DNA of 64,000 nt, from contig OY829329.1 of NCBI GenBank assembly GCA_963691655.1, positions 55,689,408-55,753,407 of the forward strand, given 5' to 3'. Each line of letters opens with the position of its first letter. Positions within the stretch are counted from its first letter, which is position 1. This document shows, in pieces, positions 23,413 through 33,079 of this stretch. Under the pieces are notes generated by a model. The model worked only from the letters and a program-made list of their open reading frames with translations, was not told where the DNA came from and did not search any database. Both the position numbers and the translations under genes were made by a program. This DNA is from Toxonevra muliebris (Eukaryota; Arthropoda; Insecta; Diptera; Pallopteridae).

Positions 23413-24495
23413 ATGGAAGCTGCAAATAGATAATTGATTGTGAACAAATTTATTGAAAATTCGTCGTGGTCTGGTTCAAAGATTGCGAAAGTGTTAAATA
23501 TCTCCAAAAGAACGGTATATAGAGTTATAAAATGATATAAAGAAACTCTTAGTGTTGAAAGAGCTAAAAAAGTTGTGAACAAAACGGGAACCACCAACCT
23601 AAAATTAAAGGCAAAGATCTTAAGGTCCATCAAAAGCAATCCCGGACTATCGGATAGCGATCGTGCCAAAAAATTCAATACCAGCAAAAGTACTGCTAGA
23701 CGAATATGCATAAAAACTGGGCTCAAGTGCTATAAAATATCCAAATAGAACAGACAAACAGAATTTGCTGACCAAAAAACGTGCTCGTCTTTTTTATAAT
23801 AATGTTTTGACCAAATTCAATGGATGCATTATTGTGGATGACGAATCATACGTAAAATTTGATCTTAAACAGCTTCCAGGTCTAAAATTTTATATGGCAA
23901 CGAATCGTGGTAATGTACCCTCAAAATTCAAGTACATAAAAATGCATAAATTTGCAAAGAAAGCAATGGTGTGGCTGGCAATTTGCAGCTGTGGTCTCAA
24001 ATCCAGGGCATTTGTGACATCCTCTTCTATGACGTCTCATATTAACATCAAAGAGTGCCTTTCGAAACGACTATTCGTCGCCTGAGAATTAATATGGTGT
24101 ATAGGCATAGGAATACTTATACACATACGCCAATTCAATTCTCAGGCGACGTATTGCCATTTGTTCGTCACCACCATTCGCCAGTGAAGTTTTGGCCTGA
24201 TTTAGCCAGTTGCCACTACTCTAAGAAAACCATGGATTGGTATCAGACAAATAAAGTAAATTTAGTGCCTAAATATATGAATCCACCCAATTGCCCCCAG
24301 TTTCGACCGATCGAAAAATACTGGGCTATTACAAAATATAAGTTGAAGAAAAATGCAGGTATTGTCAAAAATGTGAATTCAATGTTACTAAAATGGAACC
24401 AAATAGCCGCAAAAGTATCCAGAGCGGATGTTCAAAGGTTGATGGGGTCCATTAAAAGGAATACCCGGAAGTTTTTGCACAACAAAGAAATTTAA
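23413..24495 (+). pseudogene. DD37E transposase, several disabling changes plus hairpin insertion
   Basis: It starts MEAANR and then meets an early TAA, with a TGA about 40 codons on. A helix-turn-helix region is readable (SGSKIAKVLNISKRTVYRVI). A frameshift near 23740 moves the reading to LLTKKRARLFYN. The first catalytic aspartate is in IIVDDESYVK, the second in FWPDLASCHYSK and the glutamate in CPQFRPIEKYWA, with 37 residues between the last two. At KRL|LPF the 76-bp hairpin breaks the frame. The C-terminus is complete at 24495. Inactive. Confidence 0.9.
24076..24151. mobile_element. 76-bp hairpin insertion, copy 1
   Basis: The sequence begins CGTCGCCTGAGAATT and ends with its near-perfect inverse AATTCTCAGGCGACG; pairing continues inward through GGTGTAT/ATACGCC to a short loop. 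TATT lies on both sides (24072-24075 and 24152-24155). Deleting the hairpin and one TATT restores the reading frame of the host DD37E transposase through residues KRLLPF, confirmed by KRLLPF in the copy at 61-62.8 kb. The insertion boundary is therefore exact. Confidence 0.9.
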
Positions 24496-24639
24496 ATCTT
24501 TTAATATTATAGTATTAAAACACAATATTAAACTTATCATTTAATGCATTATTTGTTATTCTGAGTGTTCTGGTTAAAAAGATACAGCAACTTTCCTGCG
24601 TGCCAATTTTGCGTGAACCGCGCTTTAAGAGAAACAAGC

Positions 24640-25148
24640 CCATATCATCATGCTTAACTGTTTTGACCGCAAATTTTGGATTGTCTTCTAAGGAGGTCTT
24701 CTAACATAAGAACGAGAGCCTTTGCCGCCAAACAAAACAATTTCTCCAACTTTCTATTGGCCAGTGCAAATGGTCTTTTATAAATTTCATACGCTTAGTT
24801 GCATGCTTAGAAGTTAAGAGAGGGACTTTTCTTAGACTACAAGCGTTAAGGTTATGCTCTCTAAGTCGGCTGCGCGCTGTTTCGATGCATGCTTGTATAC
24901 TTAATTCTTTTTTAAGCTCCGTTGCAGGCTTGAAGGGCTCTTTTTTGCTCTGCCGAAATTAAGCGTTTAACAAACAATGGCGACATTGTGCGTTTTCGTC
25001 CGCGTGTCTCAGGTTTTGGTGCAAATGTTATTGCATTACGGATCATTTTGTTTGAGCAGCCGACGATTCTACTTACTTCCGCATATGTTTTGCCTTCCGA
25101 AATCATTTTTTTTATGATTTCTCGTTTCTCAACTACAATGCTTTCCAC
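24640..25148 (-). pseudogene. Tc1-like transposase, N-terminal half
   Basis: From 25148 the minus strand reads MESIVVEKREIIKKMISEGK followed by a helix-turn-helix (TYAEVSRIVGCSNKMIRNAI) and a GRKR basic linker, then frame damage after ISAEQKRA. Further on, diverged second-domain text is readable, and near 24650-24690 the words DNPKFAVKTVKH match the Tc1 segment just after the first catalytic aspartate. The sequence stops at the DD37E insertion. Its continuation is a few codons at 23190-23250. Long dead. Confidence 0.75.
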
Positions 25149-25507
25149 GACCCATTGCTGCTAAAATATTATTCAAGCTCAAACTTTTTGTACGAATTTA
25201 AAACGAAGTAATACACACCTTACCAGTTTGGAGCCTTATCTGGGAATATTGAAAAGAAAAATGTGTTTTTTTAAGCAATCGCAAGCAGTGCTATTATTTT
25301 TACCGCACCAAATTGTACATTGTCTAGAAATTAATTAATATAAAAAGTGCCGTTATTGTTATGAGAGCAATGATCTTTCTTTCACAGTGTGATCCCTTTG
25401 TGTAACGGTATGTAACAGCAAAATTCAAAAAAATTGTGCAACGCGCATATATTTTATAAAAATAGTTAAACTATCGTCCTAGTGCTATTTTTTTTGCCGG
25501 CCCTGTA

Positions 25508-26975
25508 TGTATGTATGTATGTACGTATTTTGTAAAGTTAATATGTAAAACAGTTTTATTTTCAGTAGGTACATTGTCACGATCACTTATAATTTTTGTT
25601 TTTGCACTTGCATGACAACAAATTGCGATGTTTTATTTTTTATATGTTCATTTGAAATTGACACACTATTAGATATTTACTTTCAGAAATGCCTCTTTAA
25701 TAGTATAGATTGATTAAGAATTTAAATCAAATATAATATTTAAGTTTATCGCAGTTAGATCAGTTGAACTGTTATGTCAAAAACTTAAGTTCAATCCTGA
25801 GATCACGCAAAATGTCATGAAGTAAAAAAATACATTTTTAACCGGAAAACTTCTTTGAGTTAAAAAAATTTCTATGAAAACGTTTAATTTTTGTACCTAT
25901 GATCTTCTCAAACATTGTAACTCTTTCTCTTTAATCACTAATCGATTTTGGACATTTCTATGATTTTTCGCACAGCAAATTCGTCAAAAATAAATTTATA
26001 AAATCAAAAATGGAATTTTCCACATCGGCATCACTTAGTTTAGTTTCTATGACTAGCAACTTTTGTAGTAGTTTTTGTAGTTTTTCTACTTTTTCGTTTT
26101 CTTCAAAATGGGTTGAATTTCGTTGTAATGGGTTTGAAGGCTTGTTTCACTGCAGCATCAACGAAGCTTTCTCTTAAGCATTACTACCAAAATAGTGGTA
26201 CCAACTTGGCACTATTTGCCATTTTTTCTTCACACTTAAAAGGAAATAACCACTAAAACTAACCTTACTCCAGGTATCAATGTTTTAACTTTCTTCTTTT
26301 GTTTTTCTGCCATTGATCTTCCATTTTTGGTTATCAGTTCTTTTTAGAAGATTCTGGAAAAGATGCAGCAATTTTCAATAAGGAAAGCTGAAGAAATAAT
26401 CAGTTTTTTTTAAACACTTATTAAACTTGGGGAAAAAAATATTTGATTAAGTTTAAATAATTTCATTAATTCAAAGGTTTTAAGTTTTTCTAGTATTATT
26501 TTCCAGTTATATATACTGGTCTTACTTTATTTACGTGCAATTCTACGTCAGCTAATATTTGTTTATACTTTGCCCTCAGGGTAGTAAAGAGAAAGAGGGT
26601 ATAATTAAATAATTATTTGCATTGCTTCGCAGAGTCAAGCCCCTCTGAAATACACTCTTGACTCTCCCCCGCTTTAGTTGTTATTCATTAATTTATGATG
26701 ATATAAACACATTCAACTTTCTAAGTCTTTCTAAATTACATTAGTTCATTCAATAGAATATTACACTATATAACATATAATTTCATATTGTAAAGTGAAA
26801 AAAAAAACAAACAGGATTTGAATAAAAAAATTCAGAGAGAGAGAAAGAGAAAGACTAAAATTTAAGGTTTTAATGGTACTTCGGAGAGTAAATATTTCAT
26901 GACATGCCTTGAATAGTCCAACCATTGTTCGTAGGTACAAAAGAGATTAAAATCTCTGAAATGAGCAGTAAAAAT
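25508..26975. other. Non-coding DNA, no gene found
   Basis: It begins with a GTAT tandem patch (25503-25525) and continues as AT-rich single-copy-looking sequence. No exon or mobile-element boundary was recognised. Confidence 0.5.
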
Positions 26976-26979
26976 ACGA

Positions 26980-27105
26980 GAGCGAGCCTAGGAACTTGAA
27001 AGAGAAAACATCTTGCTCTATGCTTATAAATAGTGTTCGACCGAAACCGAATTTCGGTCATTTTTCTAATATTCGGCCAAAACCGAAACCGAAACCGAAA
27101 CTTTT
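26980..27105. repeat. Short repeat motif and CCGAAA-rich patch
   Basis: AGGAACTTGAAAGAGAAAACATC at 26990-27015 resembles two sequences downstream (near 28250 and 28360), spread over both sides of the transposon cluster. It is followed at 27037-27105 by ACCGAAACCGAAACCGAAA-type repeats. The frame encoding FRFRFRF here is a product of that repeat. The same CGGTTTCGG vocabulary fills the hAT-type MITE at 29578-30036, so this may be a fragment of that family. Confidence 0.45.
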
Positions 27106-27122
27106 TAATATATATGTATATA

Positions 27123-27366
27123 TCTGTGGTCACAAGGCATAACAGCATAAGTGTGTTTTTTGTATTTTATAGGGGAGCACTTCAAAGGTTCAAGTGCTAA
27201 GAGTAATTGAGTTGTGTTATTTTTCCGCCCAAATATCTCGTAAACCACTGAACCGATAGTCATAAAATTCTGACACAATATGAAAACGGATATGAAAATT
27301 CAAATTATGATAATAACTCGAATTCGACAAAACTCGAGTTGTGTTGTTATTGCTTGTGACCACAGA
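27123..27366. mobile_element. Tc1/mariner-type MITE, 244 bp
   Basis: The ends TCTGTGGTCACAAG are perfect inverted repeats over 14 bp and continue with partial matching (GCATAACAGC against CAATAACAAC). A TA dinucleotide flanks each side (27121-27122, 27367-27368). There is no reading frame. It lies about 50 bp from the broken end of a DD37E transposase fragment. Confidence 0.75.
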
Positions 27367-27419
27367 TATGCTAAAAACAAAATTCAAATCATTTTAATTT
27401 TTTTTTAATTAAAACTCAA

Positions 27420-28051
27420 AAAAAAAAAAAAAAAATCCATGTACCGTACGTACCAATGCCGCATTGGCAAATTGCTTGCCAAACCATATATTTATTTGTA
27501 AACTTGTCCACTTTAGCTTAAATTTAAGCGCAACATCACCTCTCTTTTTTGAAGTGTAAAATAGTTGACCAGGAAGCTGATTAAAGTCTGCTTTGACATA
27601 CGTTCCGTCGTCCATGATCATGCAATCAAAATTATGTACAATTTTGTCGTATAGCTTTCGTGCGCGAGTTTTTGCTGTTGCATTTTTTTTTGTCATTCCG
27701 GTTTGGGGCTAGCGGAACTTTATACGTCTTAAGTCCTTTTACTCTGCGTACTTTTTGAACATATCCGGGTGACATATGGACTTTTTTCGCAACAGCTCTG
27801 GTGGAAAGGCCTGGATTTCTTTGAAACAAGTTTTTCACTTTCTTTGCTTTTTCCTCCGAGATGAACCCCTTCTTTCGTCCACTTCCAGTTTTCCTTTCGG
27901 TAGTTAGTCGTTCACTAAAGTTTTTAAGCACTAAAGTTACCGTAGATTTTATAATTTTTAAACTTTTGGCAATGTCTTTATGTGACATATGTGGAAAATC
28001 TTGATTTTTGCGCACAATTATATCGTGCGTGCTCGATTTCGATGAACTCAT
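27420..28051 (-). pseudogene. DD37E transposase fragment, copy 2 (C-terminus missing)
   Basis: The start MSSSKSSTHDIIVRKNQDFP (28051) leads into a helix-turn-helix (HMSHKDIAKSLKIIKSTVTL), a GSGRKKG linker, a second DNA-binding segment and GLKTYKVPLAPNRNDK. A frameshift near 27690 moves the reading to KNATAKTRARKLYDKIVHNF and then MIMDDGTYVK. This site normally reads DDE but here reads DDG. Sequence ends in an A/T run at 27420 after VRTVHG, so the second aspartate and the glutamate are absent. Related to, but clearly diverged from, copies 1 and 3. Confidence 0.88.
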
Positions 28052-28199
28052 TTTGCGTAATGTAAAAAAATCAGAAAAAATAATTATGCAAAAATGTAAA
28101 ACGGAAAATTCTCTACGAATTAAAACCAGTAACATTTGCTGTAACTGTCATATTTGAATTAATACAACATGTTTACTGCGACCAGTTTTTTCGTATACA

Positions 28200-29569
28200 T
28201 ACCATGTTTGGTTCACGTGTGATTAAGGAGAACGATAAATATGAGAACTTTGGGGCTTGAGTGAGAAAATATCCTGCTGCATGACTTCATTAGAATAATT
28301 GCTGTTTGGCTTAAGTGCAAGACAAAATCGCATGAATGCGCAGCTGAAATAAGAAAGCTTAGGAACTTGAGATAGAAAATATCCAACAATATGCTTGTTT
28401 GGTGTAATCGATCGTAAAAATCTCTCAAATTCTTAGTAAAAATGTTAACTCTTTTAATCGAACTGAAATGATGAAATGAAATTAGATAAACGTATTTGGA
28501 AACAGTTTGTTGTACAGTGTTATTCCTATTTAACAATTATTAGCTTTAAATAAAATATATTCAAAAGATTTACAAATTTATCTGTAGTTGTAGTAATTGT
28601 AAATTTTAATTATGTATATTTCTTATGACGTCAAATGCTAAAGTGTTACAAAACAAATTTAAATAAATATAGGTACTATTGTTGAAAGATCTCTCTATTT
28701 ATCTACCTACTATTGCAATCTACTTGTGATATAAGTATTAGTTACTGAAACAAATTTTGCTTATTGCCATAATTTTTAATACTTACTTAATATTGAATTA
28801 TTGATGCATTGTTATTGTACAGAGCAAAGCTCTAAAATTCAATTATCACTTAGATGCATATACTACAAATTACAATGATATTCTTTGTTTTTTTTTTAAT
28901 TTTTATTCTTAGAAGTAGCACGTCAAATTATCATTTTGGGCAAATGTAGCTGCAATCCAATATAATTTTTAATGACGTGGTACCAAAAAAAAAAAAAAAA
29001 AATTCAATGAAAATGAGAAATCAAGTGATTCGATTGTAAGATTTAATGTGAAATATAAAGGAAGAATTGAATAAGAAGAAACTGATGTTGCATGCCAAAT
29101 ATTTTGATAGACGTGTTTTTCTCTAATACTATATTTAGCATACTTTCGTAATTTACCAAGAAAACGTAAAACTATAAAACAACAATAATAATAATAATAA
29201 AAAAAATAAATAACAATAAAAACAAAATAATTAATTGCACTTTAAAAATAAAATTAAGTGTGCACTACAAAATTGTCACAAAATGCAAATAAAAAACAAA
29301 AAAAAAGAAATGGGTAGAAGAAATTAAATAAATAAATATTCATAAGTGATGAAAAAACAACAGATCAGCAACATCTGAAAAGCAATAAATAGCAGCAATA
29401 TCGTCGTTTCTGTTATTGCTAGCTACAGTGTTGATGTCGTCGTTGTAATCTAAAAATTTATTGTTTTTTCAATTGGTTGTTGTTTTCTGCAATTTATCTA
29501 CATATTTATTTATTTATTGTTTGTTTTTTTTTTGTTTTACCTATATGAATTTATATTCTACGAACTGGG
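28200..29569. other. Non-coding DNA with short repeats
   Basis: Two ~40-bp phrases (GGGGCTTGAGTGAGAAAATATCC at 28250; AGGAACTTGAGATAGAAAATATCC at 28360) match the one at 26990. The remainder is AT-rich with A-runs. A short ORF at 28213-28536 resembles nothing known to me. Confidence 0.5.
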
Positions 29570-29577
29570 GTTAATAT

Positions 29578-30036
29578 CAAGGAGTGATACCAAATCAATA
29601 TAACGTTTCGGAATCGGTTACGATTTTGTCAAATGTTTCGGTTCCGGTTTCAGTTTCGTTCTTCAGCATTCGAATTTCAGTTTCGGTTACGGTTTTGGAG
29701 GAAAGTTTGACAATCATACATGAGATTAATTACCAAATAAATAGTAATCTTCTATAGTTTGCAAACATTGTTTTATATTAATAAAGCTATGATTCACAAA
29801 AATATAAATAAAAAAACTGCTCTAAAATCCAAGTACATATACGTAAATATATATGTTAATCACATTTGTTTAGGACTCCATCATTTTAAGCTGATATCGA
29901 ACCGATTTGAACCGGTTCCAGTGTATGAATTGGCTTCGGTTTCATTTTTTAAGATGAAAATAATGGTTTCGGTACGGTTTCGCTTTCGAAAAATGAAACG
30001 GTTTTAAACAGTTACAGTTTCGGTACCGGAACCTTG
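29578..30036. mobile_element. hAT-type MITE, 459 bp, 8-bp target duplication
   Basis: GTTAATAT is repeated exactly on both sides (29570-29577 and 30037-30044). The element starts CAAGGAGTGATACCAAA and ends, on the minus strand, CAAGGTTCCGGTACCGAAA, a short imperfect inverted repeat with shared CAAGG and TACC(g)AAA. Both ends are rich in GTTTCGG-type words, which could pair. No transposase is encoded. Confidence 0.75.
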
Positions 30037-30044
30037 GTTAATAT

Positions 30045-31165
30045 ACGTACTTGTGAAAATTCTTTCAGACCTTAAGATTTTTCCTATCTCTGCTTTCTAA
30101 GTCTGACCAAAGATTGATTGAGTATGATTTTTAAAAAAGAGCAAGCTAACGAACATTTTCCCCATAAATCGCGCTATGAATCACTGTGCTTTAACACTTT
30201 CATCCTCTGTAAAAACTTAACTGCTAAATGACATTATTCATCTTGAATAAATCCATAATTCAGAACGTCTAATGGTTTTAAAAAATTCATCTTGTTTCCC
30301 CCTTTTTATCTATTGAACATTTGACCCAATATTTTTATTTTTAATTCAGTGACAGCCTTTTAACTTTTTCTTCACTTCTTTATGCTGCCATTATTTGACG
30401 ACGACCATCATCATCACCGTAATAATAAATTAAAAGCAAATGCTCCTCCTGCTGCTATGGTTTTTTGCCAACAGATTGTGTCTCACTTTCATATATTTAT
30501 CTATGTATCTTAAAGTTTGTTGTTCTCTTCTGTGGTTTTCTTCATGTTTTTTAACATTATGAAATTTTTTCCTTCATTTCTTCTTCGTTTCTATTTTACT
30601 TTGTATGCTTTTTTTTTTTTTTTTTTGTTGGGTGCTATTTTCAGTTGAAATATTTCAGCGCCATGTTTTTGTTGTTTTTAACATTTCGAAAACAACAAAT
30701 GTTTTCGAAAAAAAAAAAAATTGAAAAAAAAAATATTTATCACCATGTTTGCGGAATTTTGTGAAAAATTTATTTTTATTTGCATGAATAAATATTTAAA
30801 GAAAAAATATACCTAATGTTATACCTACAATTTTTGTAGATTTTCTTCCTTAAATATTTACGTATTTATTTATCAAAGCTTTTTCTTGACGCAGTGAAAA
30901 AGAGGGGAAGGTAGTGATTGTTAGGTGCATTTTTAAATTGAATTGAACAGATGTTTACACCAAAAACCAAATAGTTTATAAAGAGATCAAAGCAAATGAA
31001 TATTTTATTTTGATTATGAAATAAGGTAAATTGAAACTGTAAAATGCTTTCCTCATATGTTATAGTTAGGGTTTCCAAAGTTTATTGTTACTTTGGATTG
31101 CAAAAATCGAATCGATTATTTAATTATTTCGTTGAGTTTTCATTTTTAAAGGGAAATTCTTTATT
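30045..31165. other. Non-coding AT-rich DNA
   Basis: T-rich with a 20-base T-run near 30610 and complementary A-runs near 30710-30730. No gene or element boundary seen. Confidence 0.5.
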
Positions 31166-32160
31166 TGTGTACTCTACTCATAGACATTCGTACTTTACTA
31201 GTATTTCACTACTGCTTAACACTCATACCTAAATTGGAAAATCAGTGTCGTTTATCTGACATAACCTTTTTGTTTCCTGACAAAAATAGAAGATTTTGAC
31301 AGATAAGTGGCGAAACGCTTCAGTTTAGGTATGACTGTTGCTTGTGCTCTACTCTACTCCTGATCTACTCCTGTTCTACTCAAACTTTACTCATATTTTA
31401 CTCCTGTTCTACTTATATTTTACGAATGTATTACTCCTATTCTACTTATACTCTACTCATATTCTACTCACACTCTACTCATACTCTACTCATACTTTAC
31501 TCATACTCTACTCATATTCTACTCACACTCTACTCATACTCTACTCATACTCTACTCATACTCTACTCATACTCTACTCATACTCTACTCATACTCTACT
31601 CATACTCTACTCATACTCTACTCATACTCTACTCATACTCTACTCATACTCTACTCATACTCTACTCATACTCTACTCATACTCTACTCATACTCTACTC
31701 ATACTCTACTCATACTCTACTCATACTCTACTCATACTCTACTCATACTCTACTCATAATCTACTCATACTCTACTCATACTCTACTCATACTTTACTCA
31801 TACTCTACTCATACTCTACTCATACTCTACTCATACTCTACTCATACTATACTCATACTCTACTTATACTCTACTCATACTCTACTCATACTCTACTCAT
31901 ACTCTACTCATACTCTACTCATACTCTACTTATACTCTACTCATACTCTACTCATACTCTACTCATACTCTACTCCTACTCTACTAATACTCTACTCATA
32001 CTCTACTCGTACTCTACTCATACTCTACTCATACTCTACTCATACTCTGCTCATACTCTGCTCATACTCTACTCATACTCTTCTCATATTCTACACATGC
32101 TCTACTCATGCTTTACTCATACTCTACTTGTATTCTATTCCCATTTTATTTATGTTAATA
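31166..32160. repeat. 11-bp minisatellite, unit ACTCTACTCAT
   Basis: About 75 tandem copies of an 11-bp unit run from about 31337 to 32155. The core (31,500-32,090) is nearly perfect; variants such as ACTCCTGTTCT and ACTTATATTCT are concentrated at the edges, the usual pattern for arrays homogenised from the centre. Because 11 is not a multiple of 3 and the unit has no stop on the + strand in any phase, the array reads as two overlapping frames of ~290 and ~306 residues (repeating HTLLILYSYST). A few array-like words also lie left of the hairpin at 31223. Confidence 0.9.
31223..31334. repeat. 112-bp imperfect inverted repeat at the minisatellite edge
   Basis: TCATACCTAAATTG at the left pairs with the inverse of CAGTTTAGGTATGA at the right, and the arms continue imperfectly through TTATCTGACA/TGACAGATAA. 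Minisatellite-like words (TACTCTACTCATAG near 31168) occur on its left and the main array on its right, so it may be a small insertion in the array or the terminus of an element that carries the array. Confidence 0.6.
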
Positions 32161-32509
32161 CTCTACTCCTTAGAAGAAAACTTATCTATTTGGATTATAC
32201 TTTACATTGATAAATCCGTGATTTGCAATCACTCATATGAATTGAAATTTGACAAATTATAGTCAAGTTGCTATCAAAGCATTAATATCCAAATTCGAAA
32301 ACTACTTAGTCTCAGGACCCATAAGAAGTTCAGGAAAGGACTTCTACTAATTTTGATGTACTTAAGCCGTTGGGTAGAATGTTTGAGATCATTAACCTAC
32401 TGCTTAGCAATAGATTTCCTAACTACTGAGTTTTAGAACATATATTCAGAAAGAGGGAAAATAGAAGTCAGGTACTTAGGAACTTTGTCCTTTAATTCCT
32501 AGCGGACAA

Positions 32510-32935
32510 TAGGGCCTCAACATCATAGGGTTTCTCCATCTAGTTCGGTCGCGTGACAGCGCCTTTAATTCTCTCCAGCTTTTTCCGTTTCACGTATGTC
32601 CTGCTCTAAAGATCGCCTCCATAACATTCTGGGTCGACCACGTCTTCGGTTGCCTTGAGAGTTCCAGTCTTCCAGTCTAGGCCATGTCGGGCAATGTCTG
32701 CGGATGGTTTACGTAAAGTGTGCCCGATCCATCTCCATTTTCGTCGTTGGATTTCAACCGCTACTGGATCTTGGTTGCATCTTCTATGTAGCTCTTCATT
32801 CGATATAATGTTAGGCCGTTAACGAAATCTTGTATTTTACTCATTAATGCCACGGTGGTGAGCCAAGTTTCGCATCCATATAATAACACAGCTTTTACGT
32901 TGGAGTTGAAAATCTTCAGTTTCGTTACGGCTGAT
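32510..32935 (-). pseudogene. Non-LTR retrotransposon, C-terminal tail of the RT protein
   Basis: The minus strand reads KAVLLYGCETWLTT, then, in other frames, NIISNEELHRRCNQDP, VEIQRRKWRWIGHTLRKP and a diverged GNRRRGRPRM-like segment. The phrase WRWIGHTLRK with its neighbours is typical of the region after the reverse transcriptase domain in RTE-like elements of invertebrates. At least two frameshifts are present and no RT catalytic motif remains. This is a small, old 5'-truncated remnant. Confidence 0.75.
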
Positions 32936-33079
32936 AGAATCGGAGACTTCCAAATGTTGCGCAGTAAGTCAGGAAGTCAGAACGAGCAAATAAAGAAAGC
33001 AGTTGAGAAAGAGAGCTTCATCTCTTTTTTGTTTGGATCAGTACCTTTCTGTGGAATATATAAGATCGTGAAAGTATAA

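Larger units (their letters stand above)
23252..24625 (+). mobile_element. DD37E IS630/Tc1/mariner-group transposon, copy 1
   Basis: Inverted termini: AAGCGCGGTTCACGCCAAAA at the left and AAGCGCGGTTCACGCAAAAT at the right (minus strand), with the match continuing for ~28 bp and two differences. A TA dinucleotide flanks both sides (23250-23251 and 24626-24627). The insertion lies within a Tc1-like transposase. A 76-bp hairpin is inserted at 24076; without that hairpin and its 4-bp duplication the element would be 1294 bp, a normal size. Confidence 0.9.
21488..25505 (-). mobile_element. Tc1-like element broken up by nested insertions
   Basis: The right end, read on the minus strand, is CAGGGCCGGCAAAAAAAATA then GCACTAGGAC, followed by TA (25506-25507). 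The left end at 21488 is CAGCTGAGGTAAAAAAATAG then CACTATGAC: a clear but diverged inverted match, though preceded by GAA rather than TA. A degenerate Tc1 transposase reads leftwards from 25148 and is cut by a DD37E element at 24626/23251; the text on both sides of that cut still reads as Tc1 sequence (NPKFAVKTVKH, then YYRVGLIHW). A foldback element separates the remaining left end. Confidence 0.7.

Noticed and set aside
26897..27148. FRFRFRF peptide that might suggest an arginine-rich or neuropeptide-like gene
   Set aside because: It is the minus-strand translation of CCGAAA simple repeats, and the frame runs into a MITE.
31166..32160. Possible CRISPR-like array
   Set aside because: The repeat unit is 11 bp with no unique spacers, and the genome is eukaryotic.
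31338..32262. Two overlapping open frames of about 290 and 306 residues with repeating HTLLILYSYST
   Set aside because: They are a side effect of the 11-bp minisatellite, whose unit has no stop in any + strand phase. Nothing outside the array extends them.
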